Positions 62,201 through 64,000 of a stretch of DNA of 64,000 nt are shown piece by piece. This stretch comes from Chlorocebus sabaeus (Eukaryota; Chordata; Mammalia; Primates; Cercopithecidae). The translations under genes were made by a program, and so were the position numbers. The notes under the pieces are model-generated. The model had not been told where the DNA came from, made no database searches, and was given only the letters and a program-made list of their open reading frames with translations. The stretch is from NCBI RefSeq assembly GCF_047675955.1, contig NC_132912.1, positions 22,914,500 through 22,978,499 of the forward strand, written 5' to 3'. How positions within the stretch are numbered: position 1 is the first letter of the stretch; every line of letters starts with the position of its first letter.

Positions 62201-63285
62201 GAGATCATACTTTTACCTAACATGATACAACTATCCTATACACAACCAAATATTTCCCAATGCTTACCCCAGAAGAAGATGCAAAATTCTTAGGTGATGT
62301 TTACCCTTCCTGGACCCACAAATCCTGGCTATGGGAGAAACGGCACCATATGGTAGACACTGATTCAGAGCATATACAGCATTCTGGAGAACCCTGCCCA
62401 AGCCCTGCAAGGTATTGCCAACTAGCTGGTGCTGTAACTGAGTCTTCAAAAGGCCAGTCTATCAAGACAGCTGCTTCAGGATGGTGGGCAACATGGTAAA
62501 ACCAGTGAATTCCATGAACGTTGGTCACAATGTATTTGCTTTGAAAGTGAGTTCCTTCCCTTCATGATGGTGGATTATCCTTCCGAACATTTCTCACTTT
62601 TGGGATTTCCCCTTTACATTCCTAGCTATTTAGGTAAAACTGCAGTTTTCCATAGCTGTGGGGATTCAGTAGATTTCCTCAGGCAAGATGGCCACACACT
62701 CGCAATACTTCTCTTACAAGTCACAAATTATTTTAAAGTATATATTTTCATCAGCTTCTGTCTTGCTTTTAAAAAACTGTTTTCTCCAGATTTCAAAATT
62801 GTTTTTTGTGGAAGACTGTATGAGCAACTTCACTGGCTACCATTTCTGGAAGTTTCCTCCCTAGCATTACTTTTTATCCATAACACATTTTGGAGTAAGA
62901 GAAAGGAGAAAAGACAGGGCACACGGCCAAGAAGAGTGATGTTACTTTGATAAGCAGAACTCCTGTTCCCTGGGGCCTCTGTCACAACAAAATTCATTAC
63001 ACTGTGTTCTGACTGACTTTATTTCCTCTTGTAGTCAAATTTGGGAAATGTACCTTTCTTTTAGTACAACTTTCTAAAGTTGTATTTGCTTTTGTTATTA
63101 GGAATTGAATGACCTTCATATAGAAGCACTTGCAGTGATAGCCAATTGCCTTGAAGACATGGATACTATGGTGCAGATTCAGCAGACAGGGGGTCTTAAA
63201 AAGCTCCTGTCATTTGCAGAAAACTCTACAATTCCTGATATTCAGAAGAATGCAGCAAAAGCCATTACTAAAGCAGCTTATGATC
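16101..63285 (+). CDS. ARMC3: ARMC3, 5' part of the coding sequence (seven coding exons, join)
   Basis: The coding sequence is the join of 16101-16148, 30332-30449, 50541-50666, 53803-53871, 54132-54307, 56689-56883 and 63102-63285. All junctions are AG/GT and the phases match (0, 1, 1, 1, 0, 0, 1). The 916 nt give one open frame of 305 codons plus one base. Residues 1-16 are a lysine- and proline-rich head. From about residue 17 the protein is a series of helical armadillo repeats with typical motifs such as GAVEPLTKLL, GGLEPLIRLL, NAIPPILELL and GGLKKLLSF. I recognise this as ARMC3, a beta-catenin-like ARM protein expressed in testis and ciliated cells and linked to sperm flagellar function. 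The full protein is about 870 residues, so the remaining ARM repeats and the C-terminal region lie beyond the window. The identification rests on residue-level recognition and is very secure. Isoform structure cannot be judged here. Confidence 0.96.
16149..16900. other. Start of ARMC3 intron 2, unique
   Basis: AT-rich intronic sequence without a recognised repeat or exon. Confidence 0.5.
16905..17150 (+). repeat. MIR element with T-rich insertion
   Basis: The phrases TTGTGGTTAAGACCCTGGGG, TCTGCCTCTTGCCAACTGTG and GTGCCTGGCACATAGCACTT follow the MIR order. A poly-T run sits in the middle at about 17007-17023. Confidence 0.75.
17178..17212. repeat. (AC)n followed by (GC)n microsatellite
   Basis: A run of alternating purine-pyrimidine dinucleotides changes from AC to GC. 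Such tracts readily adopt Z-DNA and are length-variable. Confidence 0.95.
17213..17760. other. ARMC3 intron 2, unassigned
   Basis: No feature recognised. Confidence 0.5.
17776..18033 (+). mobile_element. 5'-truncated AluY-like, sense
   Basis: It begins inside the left arm (TTGGGAGGCCCGGGCGGATC). It has Y-type features: GATCACGAGGTCAGGAGATC and GGAGCTTGCAGTGAGCCGAG. Exact 15-bp target duplications AAAACTGACAGAGTG flank it (17761-17775 and 18034-18048). The tail is (CAAA)n. Confidence 0.93.
18049..18690. other. ARMC3 intron 2, unassigned
   Basis: No feature recognised. Confidence 0.5.
18692..18930 (+). repeat. MIR element
   Basis: AGTGACTAAGAGTACAGGCT starts it and ATGCTTAGAACAGTGCCTGG is near its end, both characteristic MIR phrases in the right order. 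Confidence 0.8.
18931..19497. other. ARMC3 intron 2, unassigned
   Basis: No feature recognised; ends in a short (AAAT)n at about 19482-19495. Confidence 0.5.
19498..19718 (+). repeat. Copy A of a local 0.2-kb direct duplication
   Basis: The stretch from CCTGTGCCTGCCC to TATTTTGC recurs with substitutions and small indels at 20487-20714. The first 80 bases resemble the end of a hAT-like DNA transposon (CCTATTGGACAGCACTATTC). Confidence 0.9.
20190..20560. mobile_element. hAT-like non-autonomous DNA transposon, interrupted by an Alu monomer
   Basis: AACCACTAGGCACATGTGGT on the left and GTGACTACCATATTGGGTAG plus ACTATGGGACAGCACTATTC on the right match a common mammalian hAT MITE as I remember it. 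The middle was hit by the Alu monomer at 20284-20420. Confidence 0.55.
20284..20420 (+). mobile_element. Alu left-arm monomer (FLAM-like), sense
   Basis: GGCCAGGTGCAGTGGGTCAC to AAGACTCTGTCTCTATCTTT and an A-rich end. There is only one arm, about 130 bp. Confidence 0.85.
20487..20714 (+). repeat. Copy B of a local 0.2-kb direct duplication
   Basis: Homologous to 19498-19718 along the whole length. Shared blocks include GACAGCACTATTCTAGA, AGTATTATTCCTTAACAGAG and CTAGAAGCCTATGGCCACTC. Flanks outside the blocks do not match. Confidence 0.9.
21053..21358 (-). mobile_element. AluJ-like, antisense
   Basis: A (CTTTTT)n-like tail at 21038-21072, then GGAGACAGGGTCTTGCTCTG and a full antisense dimer to CATGACTCACTGCACCTGGT. 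Confidence 0.9.
21430..22045. other. ARMC3 intron 2, unassigned
   Basis: Short frames occur on both strands, including a 144-codon one on the - strand (21532-21966). None has recognisable domains. Confidence 0.45.
22046..23230. repeat. Ancient L2/MIR-class repeat body (tentative)
   Basis: AGAGTGCCTACCATATGCAA, GCAGCTTATATTATAGTGGG and GA-rich text near 22700-22850 resemble an old mammalian LINE-2-type body. A 22-bp exact direct repeat lies within it (22674-22695 and 23198-23219). Confidence 0.4.
23231..23790. other. ARMC3 intron 2, unassigned
   Basis: No feature recognised. Confidence 0.45.
23791..25510 (+). mobile_element. Ancient L1M relic, internally deleted, sense
   Basis: ORF1/ORF2 5'-side text (CCAATATAAAATTATTAGG; CAATAACCACATTGGATATA) jumps near 24550 to the ORF2 end and 3' UTR (GGTCCATCGACAGTTGAATG; CAATGGGATACTACTCAGCA). 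Most of ORF2 is missing. An AluJ is inserted at 24641-24931. Confidence 0.8.
24641..24931 (-). mobile_element. AluJ-like, antisense
   Basis: A T-rich tail, TTGAGACAGGGTCTCACTCT, and a full antisense dimer with many substitutions ending GAGCTGCAGTGCCCC. Confidence 0.9.
25611..25664 (+). repeat. AT-rich tandem duplication (34-bp period)
   Basis: A 20-mer starting TTAATAATATAAAG occurs at 25611-25630 and again, identical, at 25645-25664, so the unit is 34 bp. Confidence 0.9.
25665..26700. other. ARMC3 intron 2, unassigned
   Basis: No exon recognised. A short (GTAGCAG)n-like run lies near 26665-26690. Confidence 0.45.
26740..27370 (+). mobile_element. Ancient L1M 3'-end relic, sense
   Basis: ACCAAGCACTGGTGAGGATG, TAGATATATACCCAAGAGAA and TATAATGGAATACATTATAT follow the usual order of a degraded L1 ORF2 end and 3' UTR. 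Confidence 0.75.
27371..27860. other. ARMC3 intron 2, T-rich, unassigned
   Basis: T-rich strand, no feature recognised. Confidence 0.45.
27861..28158 (+). mobile_element. AluS-like with small internal deletion, sense
   Basis: GGCCGGGCAAGTTGGCTCAT to an A/AAAG tail. About 20 bases normally between AAAATTAGC and CACCTGTAATCCC are missing at about 27993. AAGAATTG on both sides suggests a target duplication. Confidence 0.92.
28159..30331. other. 3' part of ARMC3 intron 2
   Basis: Largely unassigned sequence. 28775-28850 recalls an old L2/MIR-type phrase. It ends in the exon 3 acceptor. No further coding exon was found between exons 2 and 3, and the phases join without one. Confidence 0.5.
30332..30449 (+). 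CDS. ARMC3: ARMC3 exon 3 (residues 17-56, first part of the ARM region)
   Basis: The acceptor is CTGCCTTTCAG after a pyrimidine-rich tract. The 118-nt exon starts with the codons for FDPLMIESKK and runs through VVLMLRSPEEEILAKACEAI to FALK, the first helical repeat. It ends in phase 1 at AAAAG|GTTTGG. That donor is weak because it lacks the usual purine-A at +3/+4. The junction codon with exon 4 is Gly. Confidence 0.95.
30720..32010 (+). mobile_element. Ancient L1ME-like 3' UTR, sense, split by a trimeric Alu
   Basis: AAAGAACTCCTAATAGTCAAA, GAGTGGGAGATGCACAGAGT before the Alu, and ATGTTAATAATAGGGGAAAC and TTTTCTGTAAAACTAATGTT after it form the ordered end of an old L1 3' UTR. Nothing open remains. 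Confidence 0.65.
31055..31537 (+). mobile_element. Trimeric Alu, sense
   Basis: Three arms instead of two. The left arm is at 31055-31175 with an A run to about 31199. A chimeric middle arm has a right-arm head and left-arm tail (31200-31345). A right arm follows at about 31346-31490, with (CCAA)n and poly(A). Diverged, AluJ/S age. Confidence 0.85.
32011..32645. other. ARMC3 intron 3, unassigned
   Basis: AT-rich, no feature recognised. Confidence 0.5.
34650..34659 (+). promoter_or_regulatory. YY1 site at the L1 5' end
   Basis: CAAGATGGCC is the YY1 core found near the start of primate L1 promoters, where it positions initiation. It is intact here. Confidence 0.8.
34805..34838 (+). repeat. 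17-bp tandem duplication in the L1 5' UTR
   Basis: GAGAGCTGAAGCAGGGT occurs twice in a row (34805-34821, 34822-34838). Typical L1 5' UTRs carry this unit once, as I remember them. Confidence 0.85.
35672..36689 (+). pseudogene. L1 ORF1, broken (RNA-binding ORF1p relic)
   Basis: The full span corresponds to a 338-residue ORF1p, the trimeric coiled-coil RNA chaperone of the L1 particle. It starts MGKKQGRKAGNSKNKSASPP. Three lesions break it: a one-base gain in the A run near 35880 shifts the frame after about residue 73; a TAG at 36126-36128 replaces the tyrosine codon of the W-D-Y-V motif; and a TAG at 36462-36464 replaces the tryptophan after ARRE. The coiled coil lies between about 35880 and 36120; the RRM and C-terminal domain parts follow (RRATPRHIIARFTK). 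No functional ORF1p is expected. Confidence 0.95.
36753..40580 (+). pseudogene. L1 ORF2, full length with a single in-frame stop
   Basis: The span equals 1275 codons plus stop, the normal ORF2p length. The N-terminal endonuclease keeps LTLNVNGLN, the QETHL glutamate, DFNTPLS, KIDHIIGSK and SDHS. The reverse transcriptase keeps its FADDMIVYLEN catalytic motif. The C-terminal cysteine-rich segment (LHCWWDCKLVQPLW) also remains. The only nonsense change is TAA at 39219-39221 (codon 823), where other L1s have a tyrosine, after ILPKVI. A Gly to Glu change directly before the DFNTPLS motif is also seen. Translation would yield an 822-residue EN-RT product lacking the C-terminal third. Confidence 0.96.
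40800..40805 (+). terminator. L1 polyadenylation signal
   Basis: AATAAA directly before the A tail of the full-length L1. It could in principle end ARMC3 pre-mRNA early, because it lies in the sense orientation in intron 3. Confidence 0.75.
41109..44089 (-). pseudogene. L1 ORF2 relic of the antisense element
   Basis: Open pieces follow one another on the - strand: 44089-43850 (endonuclease start, MTGSSSHKTILTLNVNGLN), 43893-43384 (endonuclease), 42632-42090 and 42080-41682 (reverse transcriptase with FADDMIVCLEN), and 41663-41109. Frameshifts and stops separate them, and the C-terminus is missing. Confidence 0.93.
42751..42941 (-). mobile_element. 159-bp 5'-truncated L1 inserted in the antisense L1, with target duplications
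   Basis: L1 3'-UTR sequence with a T tract at its left end occupies 42767-42925. It is flanked by exact 16-bp repeats GATTCTTCTCTCTTTT at 42751-42766 and 42926-42941. Its 3' variants resemble those of the full-length L1 at 34637. Confidence 0.95.
46604..46905 (+). mobile_element. AluS-like, sense, inside L1M
   Basis: GGCTGGGTGCAGTGGCTCTT to CAAAACAAAAACAAAAAAC, a complete dimer with an A-rich tail. Confidence 0.92.
47642..48148 (+). mobile_element. MLT1-like solo LTR (ERVL-MaLR), sense
   Basis: TGTGTGGTAGGTAGAAAAAT on the left, TTGGATTATCTAGGTTGGGC in the middle, and ATAATAAATTTGTGTTGTTG with AACCACTAGTTTCGTTATTA on the right follow the MLT1 LTR pattern. L1M sequence continues on both sides. 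Confidence 0.7.
48531..49097 (-). mobile_element. Old L1M ORF2 end/3' UTR, antisense
   Basis: Reverse-complement L1 end phrases occur, such as AAGTGGTATCTCATTGTGGT, TTTGCATTTCCCTAATGACT and TTCTGTATCAGACATATATT. Confidence 0.75.
49098..49438 (+). mobile_element. AluJ-like with a 30-base insertion, sense
   Basis: GAGGCCAGACACAGTGGCTT to CAAGAAAAAAAGAAAAG. The A-rich linker contains extra sequence at about 49227-49257, part of which matches 50857-50878 exactly. Confidence 0.9.
49512..49950 (-). mobile_element. MLT2-like LTR (ERVL), antisense
   Basis: GTATTAGTCAGGATTCTCTA, GAGAACCAATAGGACATATG, GGGAATTGGCTCACATGATT and AGATTCAAATGCTAATCTCT match the reverse complement of MLT2 LTRs as I know them. 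Confidence 0.7.
50060..50400. repeat. Ancient L2/MIR-class fragment (tentative)
   Basis: TTGTTGAGTTTCTGTTACAT, CACCGTGCTAGGCATCAAGG and GACTGCTCCAAGGAGGTGCA resemble an old mammalian repeat. It lies just before exon 4. Confidence 0.4.
50541..50666 (+). CDS. ARMC3: ARMC3 exon 4 (residues 56-98)
   Basis: The exon is exactly 126 nt, or 42 codons, the length of one ARM repeat. It encodes EENKVTLLELGAVEPLTKLL through NATMIFGILTSN. The acceptor reads GATGTCAG|GTGAGG with a poor pyrimidine tract, and the first exon bases look like a 5' splice site. The donor AATA|GTAAGT is strong. The exon is in phase 1 at both ends, so skipping it would keep the frame. Confidence 0.95.
51093..51340 (+). mobile_element. 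5'-truncated AluS-like, sense
   Basis: It starts within the left arm (AGGCAGATCACTTGAGGTCA) and runs to GAGACTGTCTCAAAAGAATA. GCATTTAC near 51088 and 51348 may be target duplications. Confidence 0.9.
51395..51605. repeat. AT-rich low-complexity tract with a perfect palindrome
   Basis: Dense TAATAT/ATTAAT text. 51432-51445 and 51450-51463 are perfect 14-bp inverted repeats with a TGTA spacer. Confidence 0.9.
52300..52460 (-). repeat. MIR element, antisense
   Basis: GGCCAGGCACTGTGCTAAGT, CATTTAATCCTATCTAACAG and AACAGAGGCATAGAGAAGTT are reversed MIR phrases in order. Confidence 0.8.
52647..52815 (+). mobile_element. Alu with deleted middle, sense
   Basis: The left-arm head GGCCAGGCATGGTGGCTCAC joins, around GCTTGAGCCCAGGAG, to the right-arm end (GAGGCTGCAGTGAGCCATGG). 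The result is about 150 bp instead of 300. Tail (CAAA)(CA)n. Confidence 0.88.
53330..53450 (+). repeat. MIR fragment
   Basis: TGCTGTGTGGTTTTGAGCCT and CAATTTCCTCATCTGTAAAA are typical MIR core text. Confidence 0.75.
53468..53756 (-). mobile_element. AluS-like, antisense, just upstream of ARMC3 exon 5
   Basis: TTTTGAGACAGGGTCTCACT to CATGAACCACCATACCCGGC. It ends about 47 bp before the exon 5 acceptor, so it borders the branch-point region. Confidence 0.92.
53803..53871 (+). CDS. ARMC3: ARMC3 exon 5 (residues 98-121)
   Basis: This short exon of 69 nt follows a good acceptor (TTCTTCCTTTGTAG). It encodes NDVKKLLRELDVMNSVIAQL and APE, the tail of one ARM repeat and the start of the next. The donor is GAAG|GTAACT. 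It is phase 1 at both ends and so could be skipped without a frameshift. An antisense Alu ends only about 47 bp upstream. Confidence 0.95.
54132..54307 (+). CDS. ARMC3: ARMC3 exon 6 (residues 121-179)
   Basis: The acceptor TTGATACACAG is followed by 176 nt encoding EEVVIHEFASLCLANMSAEY, then the ARM motif GGLEPLIRLLSSPDPDVKKN and SMECIYNLVQ. It ends in phase 0 at a strong donor (GTGCAG|GTAAGA). The conserved Gly-Leu pair, the buried leucines and the terminal Asn of the repeat are all present. Confidence 0.96.
54308..54860. other. ARMC3 intron 6, 5' part
   Basis: No feature recognised before the CA repeat. Confidence 0.5.
54861..54908. repeat. (AC)n / (GCAC)n microsatellite
   Basis: Alternating AC with interspersed ACGC units. 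Likely length-variable. Confidence 0.95.
54909..55420. other. ARMC3 intron 6, unassigned
   Basis: No feature recognised. Confidence 0.5.
55421..55832 (-). mobile_element. MLT1-type solo LTR (ERVL-MaLR), antisense
   Basis: It begins TGTATTAGTTTCCTCGGGCT and ends TACAATTCAATCCATGACA. Inside are TCTGGAGGCCAGAAGTCCAA and ACCTCATCTTAACTAATTAC, the reversed MLT1 LTR. No internal retroviral sequence follows. Confidence 0.85.
55833..56688. other. 3' part of ARMC3 intron 6
   Basis: AT-rich, with a TATA-type tract at 55930-56030. No gene or repeat recognised until the exon 7 acceptor. Confidence 0.5.
56689..56883 (+). CDS. ARMC3: ARMC3 exon 7 (residues 180-244)
   Basis: The acceptor is TGTGGCAG and the 195-nt exon (65 codons, phase 0 at both ends) encodes DFQCRTTLQELNAIPPILEL through GLDHLIKILETK. 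The donor AAG|GTATTT is weak at +5/+6. Read-through into the intron would add 26 residues before a stop at about 56962, which would truncate the protein. As I remember it, human ARMC3 has AK rather than TT in the QCR..LQEL stretch. Confidence 0.96.
56884..57785. other. 5' part of ARMC3 intron 7, unassigned
   Basis: No feature recognised. Confidence 0.5.
57786..58175 (-). repeat. MIR relics, antisense
   Basis: Reversed MIR-like phrases (TTTGCCTCATGTCACACAGG; CTACTAGGTGGCAGGCATTG; AGAGGTTGAATAACTTGCCT) occur in two pieces. Confidence 0.55.
58300..59045 (+). mobile_element. Old L1M ORF2 fragment, sense, split by an Alu
   Basis: TTCAGCATTGTCCTGGAGGT (reverse-transcriptase region) before the Alu and GAAGTAAAACTGTATTTATT plus AAATTTATCAAAATTTTTGC after it. 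No frame remains. Confidence 0.75.
58395..58696 (+). mobile_element. AluS/Y-like, full length, sense
   Basis: GGCCAGGCACAGTGGCTCAC to (CAAA)n. Target duplications of 17 bp (AAAGACTAACAAACTGG at 58378-58394; one mismatch at 58697-58713). Confidence 0.93.
59226..59536 (-). mobile_element. AluS-like with long T tract, antisense
   Basis: About 26 T, then GAGATGGAGTCTTGCTCTGT and a full dimer. TGTAGTGTTAATTTTTTT on both sides marks the target duplication (near 59213 and 59538). Confidence 0.93.
59545..61320 (-). mobile_element. HAL1/L1-like relic, antisense
   Basis: On the - strand this reads as an L1-type 5' region, ORF1 and following sequence with no reverse transcriptase part. That would suit HAL1 (half-L1). 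The best-preserved piece is the frame at 60434-60225. Assignment is tentative. Confidence 0.55.
60225..60434 (-). pseudogene. L1/HAL1 ORF1 fragment
   Basis: The 69-codon frame contains GKIFAYIMTEKFHDWQKTL and ends KSKVLKAAKEK. It parallels the L1 ORF1p stretch from the conserved EN-F segment to the ILKAAREK motif. It is too short to act. Confidence 0.6.
61322..62115 (-). mobile_element. MLT2-like LTR, antisense, split by a younger LTR
   Basis: ATTAGAGTTCTCTAGAGAAA to about 61390, then AAGGAATTGGCTCATGTGAT, AAGGCCTTCAGCTGATTAGA and ATATTTGGCCAAATATTTGA after 61770 are the two halves of a reversed MLT2 LTR (ERVL family). Confidence 0.75.
61391..61768 (-). mobile_element. THE1/MST solo LTR (ERVL-MaLR), antisense, nested
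   Basis: It begins GTATTAGTCCGTTTTTACAC and ends GAGCCAAACCATATCA. AACCACCTGAGACTGGGTTA and AGATCTCATGAGAACTCACT in between are reversed THE1/MST LTR phrases. No internal region is present. Confidence 0.85.
62116..63101. other. 3' part of ARMC3 intron 7
   Basis: Short frames occur on both strands (for example 62260-62499 + and 62564-62950 +), without recognisable domains. 62260-62530 may be internal sequence of an old ERVL, but I cannot show it. It ends in the exon 8 acceptor. Confidence 0.45.
63102..63285 (+). CDS. ARMC3: ARMC3 exon 8 (residues 245-306)
   Basis: The acceptor is TTTTGTTATTAG. The 184-nt exon encodes ELNDLHIEALAVIANCLEDM, the ARM motif GGLKKLLSFAENSTIPDIQK and NAAKAITKAAYD, ending in phase 1 with a C before the donor GTATGT (63286). 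The frame is consistent with the next residue being proline, as in ARMC3. The next exon is outside the window. An antisense Alu begins within about 16 bp of the donor. Confidence 0.96.
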
Positions 63286-63301
63286 GTATGTCTCATTTTA
63301 T

Positions 63302-63586
63302 TTTATTTTATTTATTTTGAGACAGGGTCTCGCTCTATTGCTCAGGCTGGAGAGCAGTGGCATGATCACAGCTCACTGCAGCCTCAAGCTCCCCAGGTTG
63401 CAAGTGATTCTGCCACCTCAGCCTTCCTAGTAGCTGGAACTACAGGCGTGCACCACCATGCCTGGCTAATTGTATTTTTTGTAGAGACATGGTTTCACTA
63501 TGTTGCTCAGGCTAGTCTAGAACTCCTGGGTTCAAGCAATCTGCCCACTTTGACTGAGTTACAGGCATAAGCCACCGCACCCTGCC
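63302..63586 (-). mobile_element. Alu, antisense, directly after ARMC3 exon 8
   Basis: TTTTGAGACAGGGTCTCGCT to CATAAGCCACCGCACCCTGCC. Target duplications ATGTCTCATTTTAT (63288-63301) and ATGTCTTATTTTAT (63587-63600). The first begins at intron position +3. Confidence 0.93.
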
Positions 63587-63600
63587 ATGTCTTATTTTAT

Positions 63601-64000
63601 ATAAACAAAGCATATATAATTCCTCTTGTCTCAATTTTGATTAGTACTAACAAACCCTAGAGTATTTGTCTGCTTTTAAAAAACCATTTGAGAATGGTGC
63701 TATATTTACTACTTAAGTCCAAACTCATCTCACACTTCCAATGAGTTAGAGATTTGTCAGGGATATGAAGAACTCAATATGATTTCATTATCCTATTTTT
63801 CAAAAAACAATTCATTTCTATATTAAGTTTTAAGCCTTTATTTTGCTTGAATTTGGAATTATACAGAATGTATGTATTGTTTGTGAACCTGAAAGCATTG
63901 AAGAAATCCCCATTCACAATGATATCTATAAAGTAATTTCCAAGTTTCAGCTGGAGTCTAGTAGCACCATGTTACATAGCTGTGAAAAACAATATGCTCA
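63601..64000. other. Start of ARMC3 intron 8, unassigned
   Basis: AT-rich intronic DNA. No further exon is recognised up to the window edge. Confidence 0.5.

Overview
This is a gene-poor, repeat-rich stretch of primate nuclear DNA. Alu elements (AluJ, S and Y types), young L1PA-type LINE-1s and MaLR/ERVL solo LTRs place it in a catarrhine primate. The 3' ends of the two youngest L1 insertions carry variants I associate with Old World monkey L1 lineages rather than human L1HS. Several ARMC3 residues also differ from the human protein as I remember it. I therefore favour an Old World monkey over human or ape, but this rests on recall and is not proven.

The only protein-coding gene I can support is ARMC3 (armadillo repeat containing 3) on the + strand. 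A CpG-rich, TATA-less promoter with a good RFX X-box (12263-12275) leads into a non-coding first exon ending at 12358. Seven coding exons follow: 16100-16148, 30332-30449, 50541-50666, 53803-53871, 54132-54307, 56689-56883 and 63102-63285. Joined, they give 916 nt of uninterrupted reading frame, about the first 305 residues: a short basic N-terminus and then successive ARM repeats. The rest of the gene lies beyond the right edge.

Layout: 1-12100 is 5' flank made of Alus, ancient L1M and MIR/L2-like relics and one 5'-truncated L1PA. 12140-12358 is the promoter and exon 1. Introns 1 and 2 (12359-30331) hold Alus, MIRs, an (AC)n(GC)n tract, a local 0.2-kb duplication and L1M relics. Intron 3 (30450-50540) is a nest of mobile elements. 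An old L1M there was split by a full-length L1PA-type element (34637-40815), by an antisense L1 fragment lacking both ends (about 40997-45997), by an AluS and by an MLT1-like LTR. The antisense fragment itself received a 159-bp L1 insertion. Introns 4-7 are shorter, with Alus, MLT1, MLT2, a THE1/MST LTR nested in MLT2, and a HAL1/L1 ORF1 relic.

I found no rRNA, tRNA, CRISPR array or prokaryotic-type system, and no clearly novel biological system. The observations most worth checking are the 4.8-kb L1 inverted repeat inside intron 3, the structure of its antisense arm (no poly(A), no target duplication, apparent target deletion), several short templated duplications, and splice-site features of ARMC3.
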